Of a stretch of DNA of 47,818 nucleotides, positions 26,798 to 35,430 are shown one piece after another. The position numbers and the translations under genes are program-made. Position 1 is the first letter of the stretch. The number at the start of each line of letters is the position of its first letter. Origin of the DNA: Verrucomicrobiales bacterium (GTDB lineage Bacteria; Verrucomicrobiota; Verrucomicrobiia; Verrucomicrobiales; DEV007); assembly GCA_014239335.1 (NCBI GenBank), contig JAAZZC010000119.1, forward strand, positions 1 to 47,818. Direction: 5' to 3'. A model generated the notes under the pieces. The model was not told the DNA's origin, did no database searches, and was given only the letters and a program-made list of their open reading frames with translations.

Positions 26798-27916
26798 TTA
26801 GGAAACCTTTTTTCCATACTTGCTCATAGCTTCTTCGGTCAGAGTGGTGCCTGCTCCTGAGTTTTTAGGGAAATCAAAATAACCTGACCTAATCTCAAGA
26901 GGTTCAATAAAGCAGTCCTTGATCCAAGGTATAAATTCCAACAACTCAATTCCTGGATGGGCAATACTAAGATGAATTTGAGTTTGAGCCATATCACCTG
27001 CATGAGGTGTTACGGGGAGGTTTGCTTCGTAAGCAACATTAGATACTTCTATGGTCTCAGTAATCCCTCCAAGCCGAGTTGCATCAGGTTGAACATAATG
27101 AACTGCCTTAGAGAAAATAAATTCCTCAAAGTGAGCCAACGAGTATAACATTTCACCCAAGGCAACCGGCGTCTCTATAGCATCTGAAAGAGCTTTGTGC
27201 CCACGCACATCATCATGCCATAGGGGCTCCTCTATCCAAGTAACGTTATAATCTTTCAACTTACTCGCCACACCCAATGCCTCAGGCATGCGCCAACGAC
27301 CATTCGCATCAGTCATTATACGAACCTCTGAACCAACTGCATTTCTGACCGCTTCGACTCGTTGCAAATCCTCATTATGATCCGGCTTACCCAATTTCAT
27401 CTTTATACTTTTGTAACCATCCACTTCAGTGAGTCTTAGCACATCATCTATCAACATTTGAGTTGAAAGGTTCAACCAACCACCGTCTGTATTGTACGCT
27501 TCGACTTTATCCTTCTCGGTTCCGCCGAGAGTCTTCCATAATGGTTCATTTGAGGCCTTTGATTTAATATCCCACAGAGCAATATCCACAGCTGCCAAGG
27601 CCATCTTTGTAATACCTGCCCGTCCAACCCATTGGAGTGGCGGATGATATGCCAATCTTTCCCACAATAAGGAAATATCAGACACTTCCTGACCTATTAA
27701 TAACTCAGCATAACAATTGGATATGCAGTCCGTAATTAATCTATCACTGGCTAAATGGGCATGCGTTCCGGTAAATCCATAACCAGTGAATCCTGTATCA
27801 GTAAAAATTTTTACTCCGGGCATGCCCCAATGAGTAATCGAATGCGTACTGTCAGATATATGGTTTCGAGTAACCGGAACATGCAAAATAAATGTTTCAA
27901 GCGAAGTTATAATCAT
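26798..27916 (-). CDS. Mandelate racemase/enolase-superfamily sugar-acid dehydratase
   Basis: 372 residues in the enolase superfamily. Visible are the KxK motif (IKMKLGKPDHNEDL), metal ligands in MTDANGRW, WIEEPLW and ALGEML, and the late QPDATRLGG and TPHAGDMAQ holding the Asp/His pair. This set fits acid-sugar dehydratases of the mandelate racemase subgroup. These abstract the proton alpha to a carboxylate and lose water. I cannot name the exact substrate (fuconate, rhamnonate and galactonate are candidates). The frame could extend one codon to a TTG, but the ATG at 27916 is the better start. It is followed by the SDR after 30 bases. The DUF1501 gene upstream ends 67 bases before it. Confidence 0.82.
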   Translation of the reverse strand: MIITSLETFILHVPVTRNHISDSTHSITHWGMPGVKIFTDTGFTGYGFTGTHAHLASDRLITDCISNCYAELLIGQEVSDISLLWERLAYHPPLQWVGRAGITKMALAAVDIALWDIKSKASNEPLWKTLGGTEKDKVEAYNTDGGWLNLSTQMLIDDVLRLTEVDGYKSIKMKLGKPDHNEDLQRVEAVRNAVGSEVRIMTDANGRWRMPEALGVASKLKDYNVTWIEEPLWHDDVRGHKALSDAIETPVALGEMLYSLAHFEEFIFSKAVHYVQPDATRLGGITETIEVSNVAYEANLPVTPHAGDMAQTQIHLSIAHPGIELLEFIPWIKDCFIEPLEIRSGYFDFPKNSGAGTTLTEEAMSKYGKKVS

Positions 27917-27983
27917 CAATTTAAAGGGGGACAGGAGAATCTAAATTCGCCTCATAAAATATTTATTAAAGATATAAAGAAGA

Positions 27984-29390
27984 TCATCCAAATAGCTGGT
28001 GATGGATCCTTGATTCTTCAGTCCCTGTGAGGCGCTGGTCCAGACCCTGAAACCTGAAAGTGACCCGTTCATGATCCATTCCTAGAGCATGCAAAATCGT
28101 TGCGTGCATGTCTCTTACTATGACAGGATCCTTCTCAACATAATATCCAAAATCATCAGTCTGTCCGTAAGAGATACCACCTCTGATGCCGCCTCCAGCC
28201 ATCCAAATTGTATAGGCTTCTTTATGATGATCTCGGCCTGCTCCATTTAATTTTGACCCCTGAAACATGGGAGTTCTTCCAAACTCTGCACCCCAGACAA
28301 GTAAAGTCTCATCCAAAAGACCTCGCATCTTTAAATCTTTGATCAAAGCAGCAATTGGCCGATCAATCTCTTTAGCCTTTTTCTTTATATTATTTTCGAT
28401 GCCTCCAGGGTGATCCCATCCAGAATTGTAAAGTTCGACGAATCTTACTCCGCGTTCGACGAGCCTCCGAGCCTGCACGCAGTGATTAGCAAATGATCCT
28501 TTTCCATACATATCCCTAATATGTTGAGGTTCAGTTGTTATATCAGTTAGTTCAGGCACTGATATCTGCATTTTAAATGCCAACTCATATTGATTGATAC
28601 GGGTTCTGATTTCAGGATCACCTATGTTTTTTAATTCCAATGCATTCAATTCATTGACCCCATCAATGATGCGCTTCCTACGAGATCTATCAACGCCCTT
28701 CGGATCTGATAAGAATAGGACCGGATCACCAGTGCTACGAAACTCAATGCCCTGATAGGTGCTTGGTAAAAATCCATGGCTCCAAAGAGTGGAACCTGCT
28801 CCTGGAACACTCCCGGAAACCATTACCACATAAGCTGGTAAGTCATTTGATTCTGAGCCTAGTCCATAAGTGACCCAAGATCCCAGACTCGGACTACCTA
28901 TACGGTTAAGACCTGAATGAAAAAACATTTGCGCAGGAGCATGATTAAAATCCTCAGTCTGCATCGATCGAATAATAGCAACTTCACCAGCGACCGACTT
29001 TAGATGCGGAAGGACCTCTGAAATCTCTTGGCCATCATTGATTCTTGCAAATTCAAAAGGCGAAGCCATCATCTTTGGATGCCCTCGAAGGAAAGCGAAT
29101 CGCTTCCCTTCAATGAACTCTGCAGGGGCTGGTTCGCCGTGAAATTCCCTAAGTTTAGGTTTGAAATCAAAAAGATCCAATTGGGAAGGCGCTCCTACCA
29201 TATGTAAAAAAATGACTGATTTTGCCTTTGGCGCAAAATGGGCAATTCCTTTGTCATAATCTGCAATAGAATTCGATGGAGATTCTCTAGACAGAAGATC
29301 ATTGAAGGCCAGAGAGCCCACACCGAGACTACTTGAATTGCGTAAAAAAGCCCTCCTAGATAATAGGCGTTGAGTCAGATCCTTTTCCAT
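27984..29390 (-). CDS. DUF1501 family protein (second copy), Tat-like signal
   Basis: A 468-residue DUF1501 protein. The N-terminus LLSRRAFLRNSSSLGVGSLA carries a twin-arginine-type motif, so export in folded form is likely. Conserved blocks are FLHMVGAPSQLDLFDFKP, HSGLNRIGSPSLGSWVTYGL, CVQARRLVERGVRFVELYN, GWDHPGGIENN, WGAEFGRTPMFQG and GRDHHKEAYTIWMAGGGIRGG. These cover the predicted metal-binding Asp/His residues of this sulfatase/phosphatase-like family. It follows its DUF1549/DUF1553 partner by 19 bases, the reverse order to the pair at 9075-12544. The two DUF1501 copies share motifs but differ clearly in length and sequence. Function unknown. Confidence 0.87.
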   Translation of the reverse strand: MEKDLTQRLLSRRAFLRNSSSLGVGSLAFNDLLSRESPSNSIADYDKGIAHFAPKAKSVIFLHMVGAPSQLDLFDFKPKLREFHGEPAPAEFIEGKRFAFLRGHPKMMASPFEFARINDGQEISEVLPHLKSVAGEVAIIRSMQTEDFNHAPAQMFFHSGLNRIGSPSLGSWVTYGLGSESNDLPAYVVMVSGSVPGAGSTLWSHGFLPSTYQGIEFRSTGDPVLFLSDPKGVDRSRRKRIIDGVNELNALELKNIGDPEIRTRINQYELAFKMQISVPELTDITTEPQHIRDMYGKGSFANHCVQARRLVERGVRFVELYNSGWDHPGGIENNIKKKAKEIDRPIAALIKDLKMRGLLDETLLVWGAEFGRTPMFQGSKLNGAGRDHHKEAYTIWMAGGGIRGGISYGQTDDFGYYVEKDPVIVRDMHATILHALGMDHERVTFRFQGLDQRLTGTEESRIHHQLFG

Positions 29391-29409
29391 TATCAGTCAC
29401 CGTTTTGGA

Positions 29410-31551
29410 CTACTTTGTTATCGTTCCATGAAGGTTCAGTAGCGTAGTTGCTATTTCGAACCAGGCGCTTTCAGCAGATCCTTCCGTATCAAGAGCTATG
29501 AAATATATTTTTTTTAACGCTGTAATCTCAGCGCCATTAGGATACCGAGAAAGAGCAAGCCTAAAGGCATATTCCAACTGTTGAGGCGCATTTAATTCAG
29601 CAGTCTCTTTTTTTATTCGGGCCGCAAAGGCCTTAGCAATTTCCACATAGACTGGATCATTTAAGAGCGTCAGGGCCTGTAATGGAGTGTTACTGAATTT
29701 CCTCATTACATTACAGGCTCCCCTACTTGGAGCATCAAAATTAGCAAAACTAGGATAATGAGCAGAACGGCGCCAAATAGTATATATGCCTCTACGGTAA
29801 AGGTCTTCATTTTCCGATATATAATATTTGTTATCTACTTCACCAATGACGCGCCAAAAATTTGCGGGTTGCAATGGCCTCACTGGCCTTCCGTACATTT
29901 TGGTCGAAAGTAGTCCAGAAATATATAGAGCATTGTCCCGAATTAATTCGGCCGGCAAACGAAGGCTCGGGCCCCTAGCATAAAAACTATTATCAGGATC
30001 ATTACCTCGCTCTAATTTAGACACTATGGAGCTCTGTAAGTACACAGATGAAAGCACAATCCGCTTGATTGTCTTTTTCAATGACCAAGAATCATCAGAC
30101 TGAAAAGTCACCGCTAACCAATCAAGCAATTCGGGATGAGTAGGATATGCCCCATTAGTTCCGAAATCTTCTATCGTTGTGACTATTCCTCTGCCAAAAA
30201 GTTCTGCCCATATTCTATTCACAGTGACTCTCGCCGTGAGAGGATTTTCTTTAGATACAAGCCACCGAGCCAACCCTAAGCGGTTACGAGGATACTCAGC
30301 ACGAAACAGATGTAATGATGGAGGTGTATTTGCACTTACTGTTTTGCCAACATCTCTAAAGTCCCCACGCAACATGATATGTGTGACTCTCTTTTCCTCC
30401 ATCTCTTTCATAACGCGAGAAGTATAACCGATTTGAAAAGCCCCCCCCTTGGAGCGGTTCTTGTTATTAGTAATATCTTTCTGTAATTTATTAAGTGATT
30501 CCGAAGATTCTCCTTTCTGAAAAAGAGCCTTACTTATTTTTACAGCTTCCTTAAAATCTATTTTGGATTTTCTAATTAAATCAATTTCTTTGGGATGCTT
30601 TTTAACTAGCTCATTTAATTCATTATCAGAAAATGATTCGCAAAGCTCTTCGATCTTACTCACATAAATCTTCTCTGCCTCGCGAACTTTATTCGATGCC
30701 TCATCTCTCTTGTGTAACTCATCTGCGGGGACTGGAACCTTAATGTCAGAACCTGCATAATCCATGGACGCATCATTGCCTCCGGGCCTGCGCTTACCCT
30801 CAATCGGAGTATTGTTAAAAAAAGCAAACATCGAATAATAGTCATGAATCGAAAAGGGATCATGCTTATGATCATGGCACTGAGCACATTGCAGCGAAGT
30901 TCCTAGCCAAACCGTAGATGTAGTGTTGACGCGGTCCACGACCTGCTTGACTCGATCCTCTTCAGGATCAGTTCCCGCCTCTAGATTTAATATCGGTCCA
31001 CGATGAAATCCCGTAGCAATGATTTGATCATTAGTAGATTCAGGGAGCAGATCCCCAGCTAACTGCTCGATAGTAAATTGATCAAAAGGCATATCTGAAT
31101 TAAAGGCCCTTATGACCCAGTCCCTGTATGGCCAAACATTCCGAAACCCATCACGCTGATAGCCATCAGAATCAGCATATCTTGCAAGATCCAACCAACT
31201 CAATGCCCATTTTTCACCAAAGTGCTTTGAGTTCAAAAGCTCATCAACGATTTGCTCTAAATGTTCATCAGAAGGGTCTAACAGAAATGAATCAACTTTT
31301 CCTATTGAAGGAGGTATTCCTATGAGGTCTAAAAAGATCCGCCTCAACAAACGTGCGGCAGATTCCCTTTCTTTAGAAACATGACCCCGCGATTCCATTC
31401 TCGATAAACAGAAAAAATCAATTTCATTCCGAGCCCAATCAGCATGCTCTACTTTTGGTAAATCCGGTTTAGTTGGAGGAACATAGGCCCAATGCAAATC
31501 CTCGGCCTCTGCTGTAAAAACAGCAAAAAGGATAAAGCAAAGGGTTCTCAT
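29410..31551 (-). CDS. DUF1549/DUF1553 (PSD1-type) secreted protein (second copy)
   Basis: 713 residues. A short signal peptide (TLCFILFAVFTAEA) leads into WAYVPPTKPDLP, the usual start of mature PSD1-type proteins. DUF1549 motifs are RRIFLDLIGIPPS, WALSWLDLARYADSDGYQRD and FTIEQLAGDLLPES. A CAQCHDHKHDPFS site follows, then THIMLRGDFRDVGK and the DUF1553 blocks RLGLARWLVSKENPLTARV, NRIWAELFGRGIV and KFSNTPLQALTLLNDP. This copy is closer to the family consensus than the one at 9075-11222. It sits between the giant DUF1080 protein (14 bases upstream) and the DUF1501 gene (19 bases downstream), so the three form an operon. Likely an exported redox protein of unknown substrate. Confidence 0.88.
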   Translation of the reverse strand: MRTLCFILFAVFTAEAEDLHWAYVPPTKPDLPKVEHADWARNEIDFFCLSRMESRGHVSKERESAARLLRRIFLDLIGIPPSIGKVDSFLLDPSDEHLEQIVDELLNSKHFGEKWALSWLDLARYADSDGYQRDGFRNVWPYRDWVIRAFNSDMPFDQFTIEQLAGDLLPESTNDQIIATGFHRGPILNLEAGTDPEEDRVKQVVDRVNTTSTVWLGTSLQCAQCHDHKHDPFSIHDYYSMFAFFNNTPIEGKRRPGGNDASMDYAGSDIKVPVPADELHKRDEASNKVREAEKIYVSKIEELCESFSDNELNELVKKHPKEIDLIRKSKIDFKEAVKISKALFQKGESSESLNKLQKDITNNKNRSKGGAFQIGYTSRVMKEMEEKRVTHIMLRGDFRDVGKTVSANTPPSLHLFRAEYPRNRLGLARWLVSKENPLTARVTVNRIWAELFGRGIVTTIEDFGTNGAYPTHPELLDWLAVTFQSDDSWSLKKTIKRIVLSSVYLQSSIVSKLERGNDPDNSFYARGPSLRLPAELIRDNALYISGLLSTKMYGRPVRPLQPANFWRVIGEVDNKYYISENEDLYRRGIYTIWRRSAHYPSFANFDAPSRGACNVMRKFSNTPLQALTLLNDPVYVEIAKAFAARIKKETAELNAPQQLEYAFRLALSRYPNGAEITALKKIYFIALDTEGSAESAWFEIATTLLNLHGTITK

Positions 31552-31565
31552 ATAAAATTAATTCA

Positions 31566-34500
31566 TTAGTTTGTGACCTTGAGCGTTCCAAACATCAGCT
31601 GACCATGACCAGGATATGTACATACATAGGGATAATTTCCAGAGGCAGACGGAACAACCATGTATAGGACATATTTGCGACCAGGAGCAACCTGAGGCGT
31701 TGAAGCAATTACTTCGGGAATATCAGGTACAAAGTTCTGTTCGATAGCTTTCGGGCCAATAGTTAGCGCAGATGCCACAACTTTTTGCCTGCTACCAGGA
31801 GCACAAACCGCAAGATTGTGCATAAGTCCGGTAGGATCATTATTGATGAATTCTATACCTATCTTTTCTCCAGCTTTTGCTTCGAGTGACTCAATATCAA
31901 ATTTCATACCTGGCTTTGCTCCGACTTTAAGAATTCTAGCCCCTTCAAATCCTTCCGGAACGAGTGCTATTTGCTTTTTGCTCAAGGAATCCATTTCAGC
32001 TCGCACGTCTGCATCTTTAATTTTACTCAATGATTCGTTTCTGAAATTATTTATAAACCCTCCAAAGCTTGCACCTCCCTTGAAATTTCTGGATTTAGCA
32101 AACCAACCGAAGAACTGTTTTCTAAGGTTTTGATTCCAACCTTCTTCAACGTTCTTGAGTGCATAAGCATACCATATTTGCTGTCTCTGTGGATTGCTCG
32201 CTTTTTGGTTTTGAAATGATTTTCCATACTGACCTGATCGAGCCAAGAGCTTGTCATCAAATTCAATTTCCTCCAACCCAGCTGCCTCCTGATTCATTAA
32301 AGGAATAGTTTTAGCAAGAGCATCTTCAGCCTTTAAATAAACTAACATAGCTACTAACTCCCTGTTCATAGCATCAGATGATGCAGGATAGAGGGGTGAA
32401 ATAGCTTCGGCTATTTCTTGGGCTGTCTCCTCATCTGGTCCGCCCATTCGAATAAAAGTAAGCCCCATGACCCTCAAGGCTTCAAGTTTCTGACTTTCCG
32501 TCATTTCTGAAACCTGCAACATGGAAAGAGCATTAAGAATGTCCTCCTTCAGAGCTGCATCACCCTGACGCGAAAGAGCGAGGAGAGCAGAGAGTAATGT
32601 TTGTGGATCTTCTTCTTCGAGTGCTTTTTCTTGCCACTCAACAACAGGTTGATGCTCTAGAGCAACACGAGCCGAGTATCGAACAAAGCGGTCAGCATGA
32701 CTTAGTTTAGGCCAGATCTTTTCGATAGACCCCTGAACCTCTTTACCATGGAAAGCCTCCAGACTTCTTCGAGTTTCAATCACTTTTGTCTCGGAATTGG
32801 CTCTAGTTTTGATGGCCACAGTGGACTCAGAGCCTGAATATTTCACACGATAAAGCGCAGACTGAGTTCCTCGACCTCCGACTGCAAAATACATGTTTCC
32901 ATCTTTTCCAATGACTCCATCCGTAACATTCAGAGGAACGCCTGTAACAAACTCTTCTTTCTTTGCTTGATAGGAAGATCCATCAGGATCCAAATGAATT
33001 GCGTAAATTGTTCCATAGGTCCAATCAAATGCATAAATAGCGTCCTGATATTTTGCCGGGAACTTTGATCCCAAACCAGACATAACACCAGTCGGACAGC
33101 CCGGTCCAATGTCCAAAGTCGGAGGCAAGACATCTGGATACCACTCGGGAAATTTTCCAGTGCCTGTTCTCCAGCCAAACTCAGATCCACTAGTAACATG
33201 ATAGATTCTTGTCGGGCGGTACCAAGGAGTCCCACTGTCCCACTCCATATCCGAATCAAAAGTGAACATTTCTCCATCCCTATTAAAAGCAATATCGTAC
33301 TGGTTTCTAAACCCCGCCGAATAAAGATGAAATGATTTACCTTCAGGATCAGTACGGGCTATCCATCCTCCCGGAGCCCTTATATTTCTTGCATGCCCAC
33401 GTGCGTCAGGCATCCGTGGAAGTAACTGATCTTCTGCGTAGTTCATTTTTAGCGCAGAACTTTCAGGCTTAGGAACGGCAGTATGATTACCACCAAGAAC
33501 GTAAAGATGCTTTCCATCTGGTGAAAGGGAAACTGCATGAGGACCGTGCTCACCTCCACCGGCGAATCTCCGTATATCTTGAACCTTATCTAGAAGATCA
33601 TCGCCATCCGAATCAGTGATGCGATATAATCCTGAACCAGGCTTGCCACCATTAGTACATACGTATAACGAATCGAATGCCCAAAGTAATCCTTGCGCTC
33701 CAGAAACTGGCACTGGCACTTTTTCAATCTTAGGTTCTTCAGAGCTCAGGGTGATTCTGAAAATCCCCTTACCTCCCTGATCTCCACAATAAAGTCTACC
33801 CTTTGAATCAACTGCCATTGAAACCCATGAACCTTGTTCTCCTTTAGGAACATTATAAATTTTTTCCACCTCAAAGCCTTTAGGGTGCACTTGCGCAGCC
33901 CCTTTAGCGGCAACAGCGACTTGAACACCAGGCTTTTTTGAAAATACATCTCCCCATGGTGAATCGCCCATTTTACCTGCTACCACGGCATTTTTCCACC
34001 CAGTAGTGTCCACACTTGGCGCCATCCATCCGGGAGCCTTTTTGTTGGCTACAATCCACTCATTATCACTGACAATGTGCCTAGTGGCACCATTAGCCGC
34101 GACCAACTTAATTTTGGCAGCTAATCCCGCTGATTGGCCTTCATTGTGAGCCTGCACTGCAAGAACGTTATCTCCATTATGGAGATATTTCTTTATATCA
34201 AATTCATAATGAGTTTCCCACTGAGAACCTGAACCAACTTTCTGACCATTAACAAATGCCGTGAAACCATTATCACATGTAATGCTCAATTTAGATGATT
34301 TGAGAGGAGAACTTAAAGTCCACTGGCGCCTAGCGTAAATTGTTTCTGTCCTAGCAGACTTACTATTCCATATCCATTTAACTGGAGCCACTGAATTTTC
34401 TTTGGCCGCATTAATGAGAACAATGTTATGATCTTTTAAGAATTCTCTAGCTTTGGCAGATTCTTTCTTCTTTTTAATTAGAACAATATCCTTTACCTCT

Positions 34501-35135
34501 AATCTCATTGCGCCTCCCGCATGCAACTGTAGCGCCAAGATGCCTTTGGATGATTTCTTGGAAATTTCATTATCCTCAATCTCCACAGTCACCTGACCAT
34601 TCACTTTATGAACTAGGCGATTGCCTGATGCGGATATAGAATATTCATTCCATTCGCTAAGATCGCATTTCTTTTTGGCATCAGGGTTACCCTTCAATGA
34701 TCTCTTTCCTTTGTCATCAATGACTGCAGTCTGACCGCACTGAGCAATGATTCCACGTCCCCGCTCTTCATAAAGCATGCCAAGATAATTTGGGGCAGGG
34801 TGCATGTCCATTTGATATCCACCAACGGACCAGCTCTTAGCATTAATCACTTTTGATCGGTATTGTATACCCGAATTATTATTGCCCTTAACTCTCGCCT
34901 TAAGGATCAGATCAAAGTCTCCTATCTCCCCACCTTTCCAAATTAAGAAAGTGTTACCTGGGGTCTTTTTATCTGCGGTCGTTTCTCCGACAATGACACC
35001 GTTCTCCACACTCCAAAAATCCGGATTACCGTCCCATCCTGAAAGATCCTTACCGTTAAACAATTTCTCAGCTGATAGAGCATTAATTTTTATTGCGAAG
35101 ATAAGCGTTGTGATAATTAAGATTTTTTTGGCCAT
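31566..35135 (-). CDS. Multidomain secreted protein: DUF1080, galactose-binding-like, beta-propeller, HEAT, C-terminal cupredoxin
   Basis: 1189 residues from the ATG at 35135. The frame extends to an ATG at 35204, but only the inner start places the signal peptide (KKILIITTLIFAIKINALSA) at the N-terminus. Order: DUF1080/3-keto-disaccharide hydrolase-type lectin fold (KLFNGKDLSGWDGN, SGIQYRSKV); a galactose-binding-like sandwich (NGFTAFVNGQKVGSG, GDNVLAVQAHNEG); a sorbosone-dehydrogenase-like propeller (SWVSMAVDSKGRLYCGDQGG, GFRNQYDIAFNRDGEMF); HEAT-like helices; and, in the last ~130 residues, a plastocyanin-like domain with ligands in GLMHNLAV and PYVCTYPGHGQLM (His, Cys, His, Met). The copper site suggests electron transfer where relatives carry a CxxCH haem. 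It is the first gene of the operon with DUF1549/DUF1553 and DUF1501. Probably oxidative attack on a carbohydrate outside the cytoplasm. Confidence 0.85.
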   Translation of the reverse strand: MAKKILIITTLIFAIKINALSAEKLFNGKDLSGWDGNPDFWSVENGVIVGETTADKKTPGNTFLIWKGGEIGDFDLILKARVKGNNNSGIQYRSKVINAKSWSVGGYQMDMHPAPNYLGMLYEERGRGIIAQCGQTAVIDDKGKRSLKGNPDAKKKCDLSEWNEYSISASGNRLVHKVNGQVTVEIEDNEISKKSSKGILALQLHAGGAMRLEVKDIVLIKKKKESAKAREFLKDHNIVLINAAKENSVAPVKWIWNSKSARTETIYARRQWTLSSPLKSSKLSITCDNGFTAFVNGQKVGSGSQWETHYEFDIKKYLHNGDNVLAVQAHNEGQSAGLAAKIKLVAANGATRHIVSDNEWIVANKKAPGWMAPSVDTTGWKNAVVAGKMGDSPWGDVFSKKPGVQVAVAAKGAAQVHPKGFEVEKIYNVPKGEQGSWVSMAVDSKGRLYCGDQGGKGIFRITLSSEEPKIEKVPVPVSGAQGLLWAFDSLYVCTNGGKPGSGLYRITDSDGDDLLDKVQDIRRFAGGGEHGPHAVSLSPDGKHLYVLGGNHTAVPKPESSALKMNYAEDQLLPRMPDARGHARNIRAPGGWIARTDPEGKSFHLYSAGFRNQYDIAFNRDGEMFTFDSDMEWDSGTPWYRPTRIYHVTSGSEFGWRTGTGKFPEWYPDVLPPTLDIGPGCPTGVMSGLGSKFPAKYQDAIYAFDWTYGTIYAIHLDPDGSSYQAKKEEFVTGVPLNVTDGVIGKDGNMYFAVGGRGTQSALYRVKYSGSESTVAIKTRANSETKVIETRRSLEAFHGKEVQGSIEKIWPKLSHADRFVRYSARVALEHQPVVEWQEKALEEEDPQTLLSALLALSRQGDAALKEDILNALSMLQVSEMTESQKLEALRVMGLTFIRMGGPDEETAQEIAEAISPLYPASSDAMNRELVAMLVYLKAEDALAKTIPLMNQEAAGLEEIEFDDKLLARSGQYGKSFQNQKASNPQRQQIWYAYALKNVEEGWNQNLRKQFFGWFAKSRNFKGGASFGGFINNFRNESLSKIKDADVRAEMDSLSKKQIALVPEGFEGARILKVGAKPGMKFDIESLEAKAGEKIGIEFINNDPTGLMHNLAVCAPGSRQKVVASALTIGPKAIEQNFVPDIPEVIASTPQVAPGRKYVLYMVVPSASGNYPYVCTYPGHGQLMFGTLKVTN

Positions 35136-35219
35136 AAATTTATTTATTTGAGGGATTATTTTATACCGAAGAATGACAGACGTAAAGGTGCGTTTGATGG
35201 GCATTTATCATTGTTTAAA

Positions 35220-35229
35220 ATGACGTCAT
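35220..35229. promoter_or_regulatory. Palindrome ATGACGTCAT upstream of the DUF1080 operon
   Basis: A perfect 10-base palindrome in the 295-base gap between the coiled-coil gene and the DUF1080 giant, 85 bases upstream of the preferred start. It could be a regulator binding site, but no second copy was noticed and a 10-base palindrome may be chance. The rest of the gap (35136-35430) holds no gene and no clear promoter. Confidence 0.2.
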
Positions 35230-35430
35230 CGATCTAATTATCACTATTATTTTTATCCTCTTAGCAATTAATCGCAGCCTTCTTATACCAACTATAAGTA
35301 AATTTAATCTTAGTCAGGAAAAGCCCTATCAATATTTCACCTAAGAACTACTAGCTCAGGTCAACACAATAGCCGAGTCACAGTATGTTATACAGCATCC
35401 GATCAACGGAAAAATGAACCAATTCAAAAA

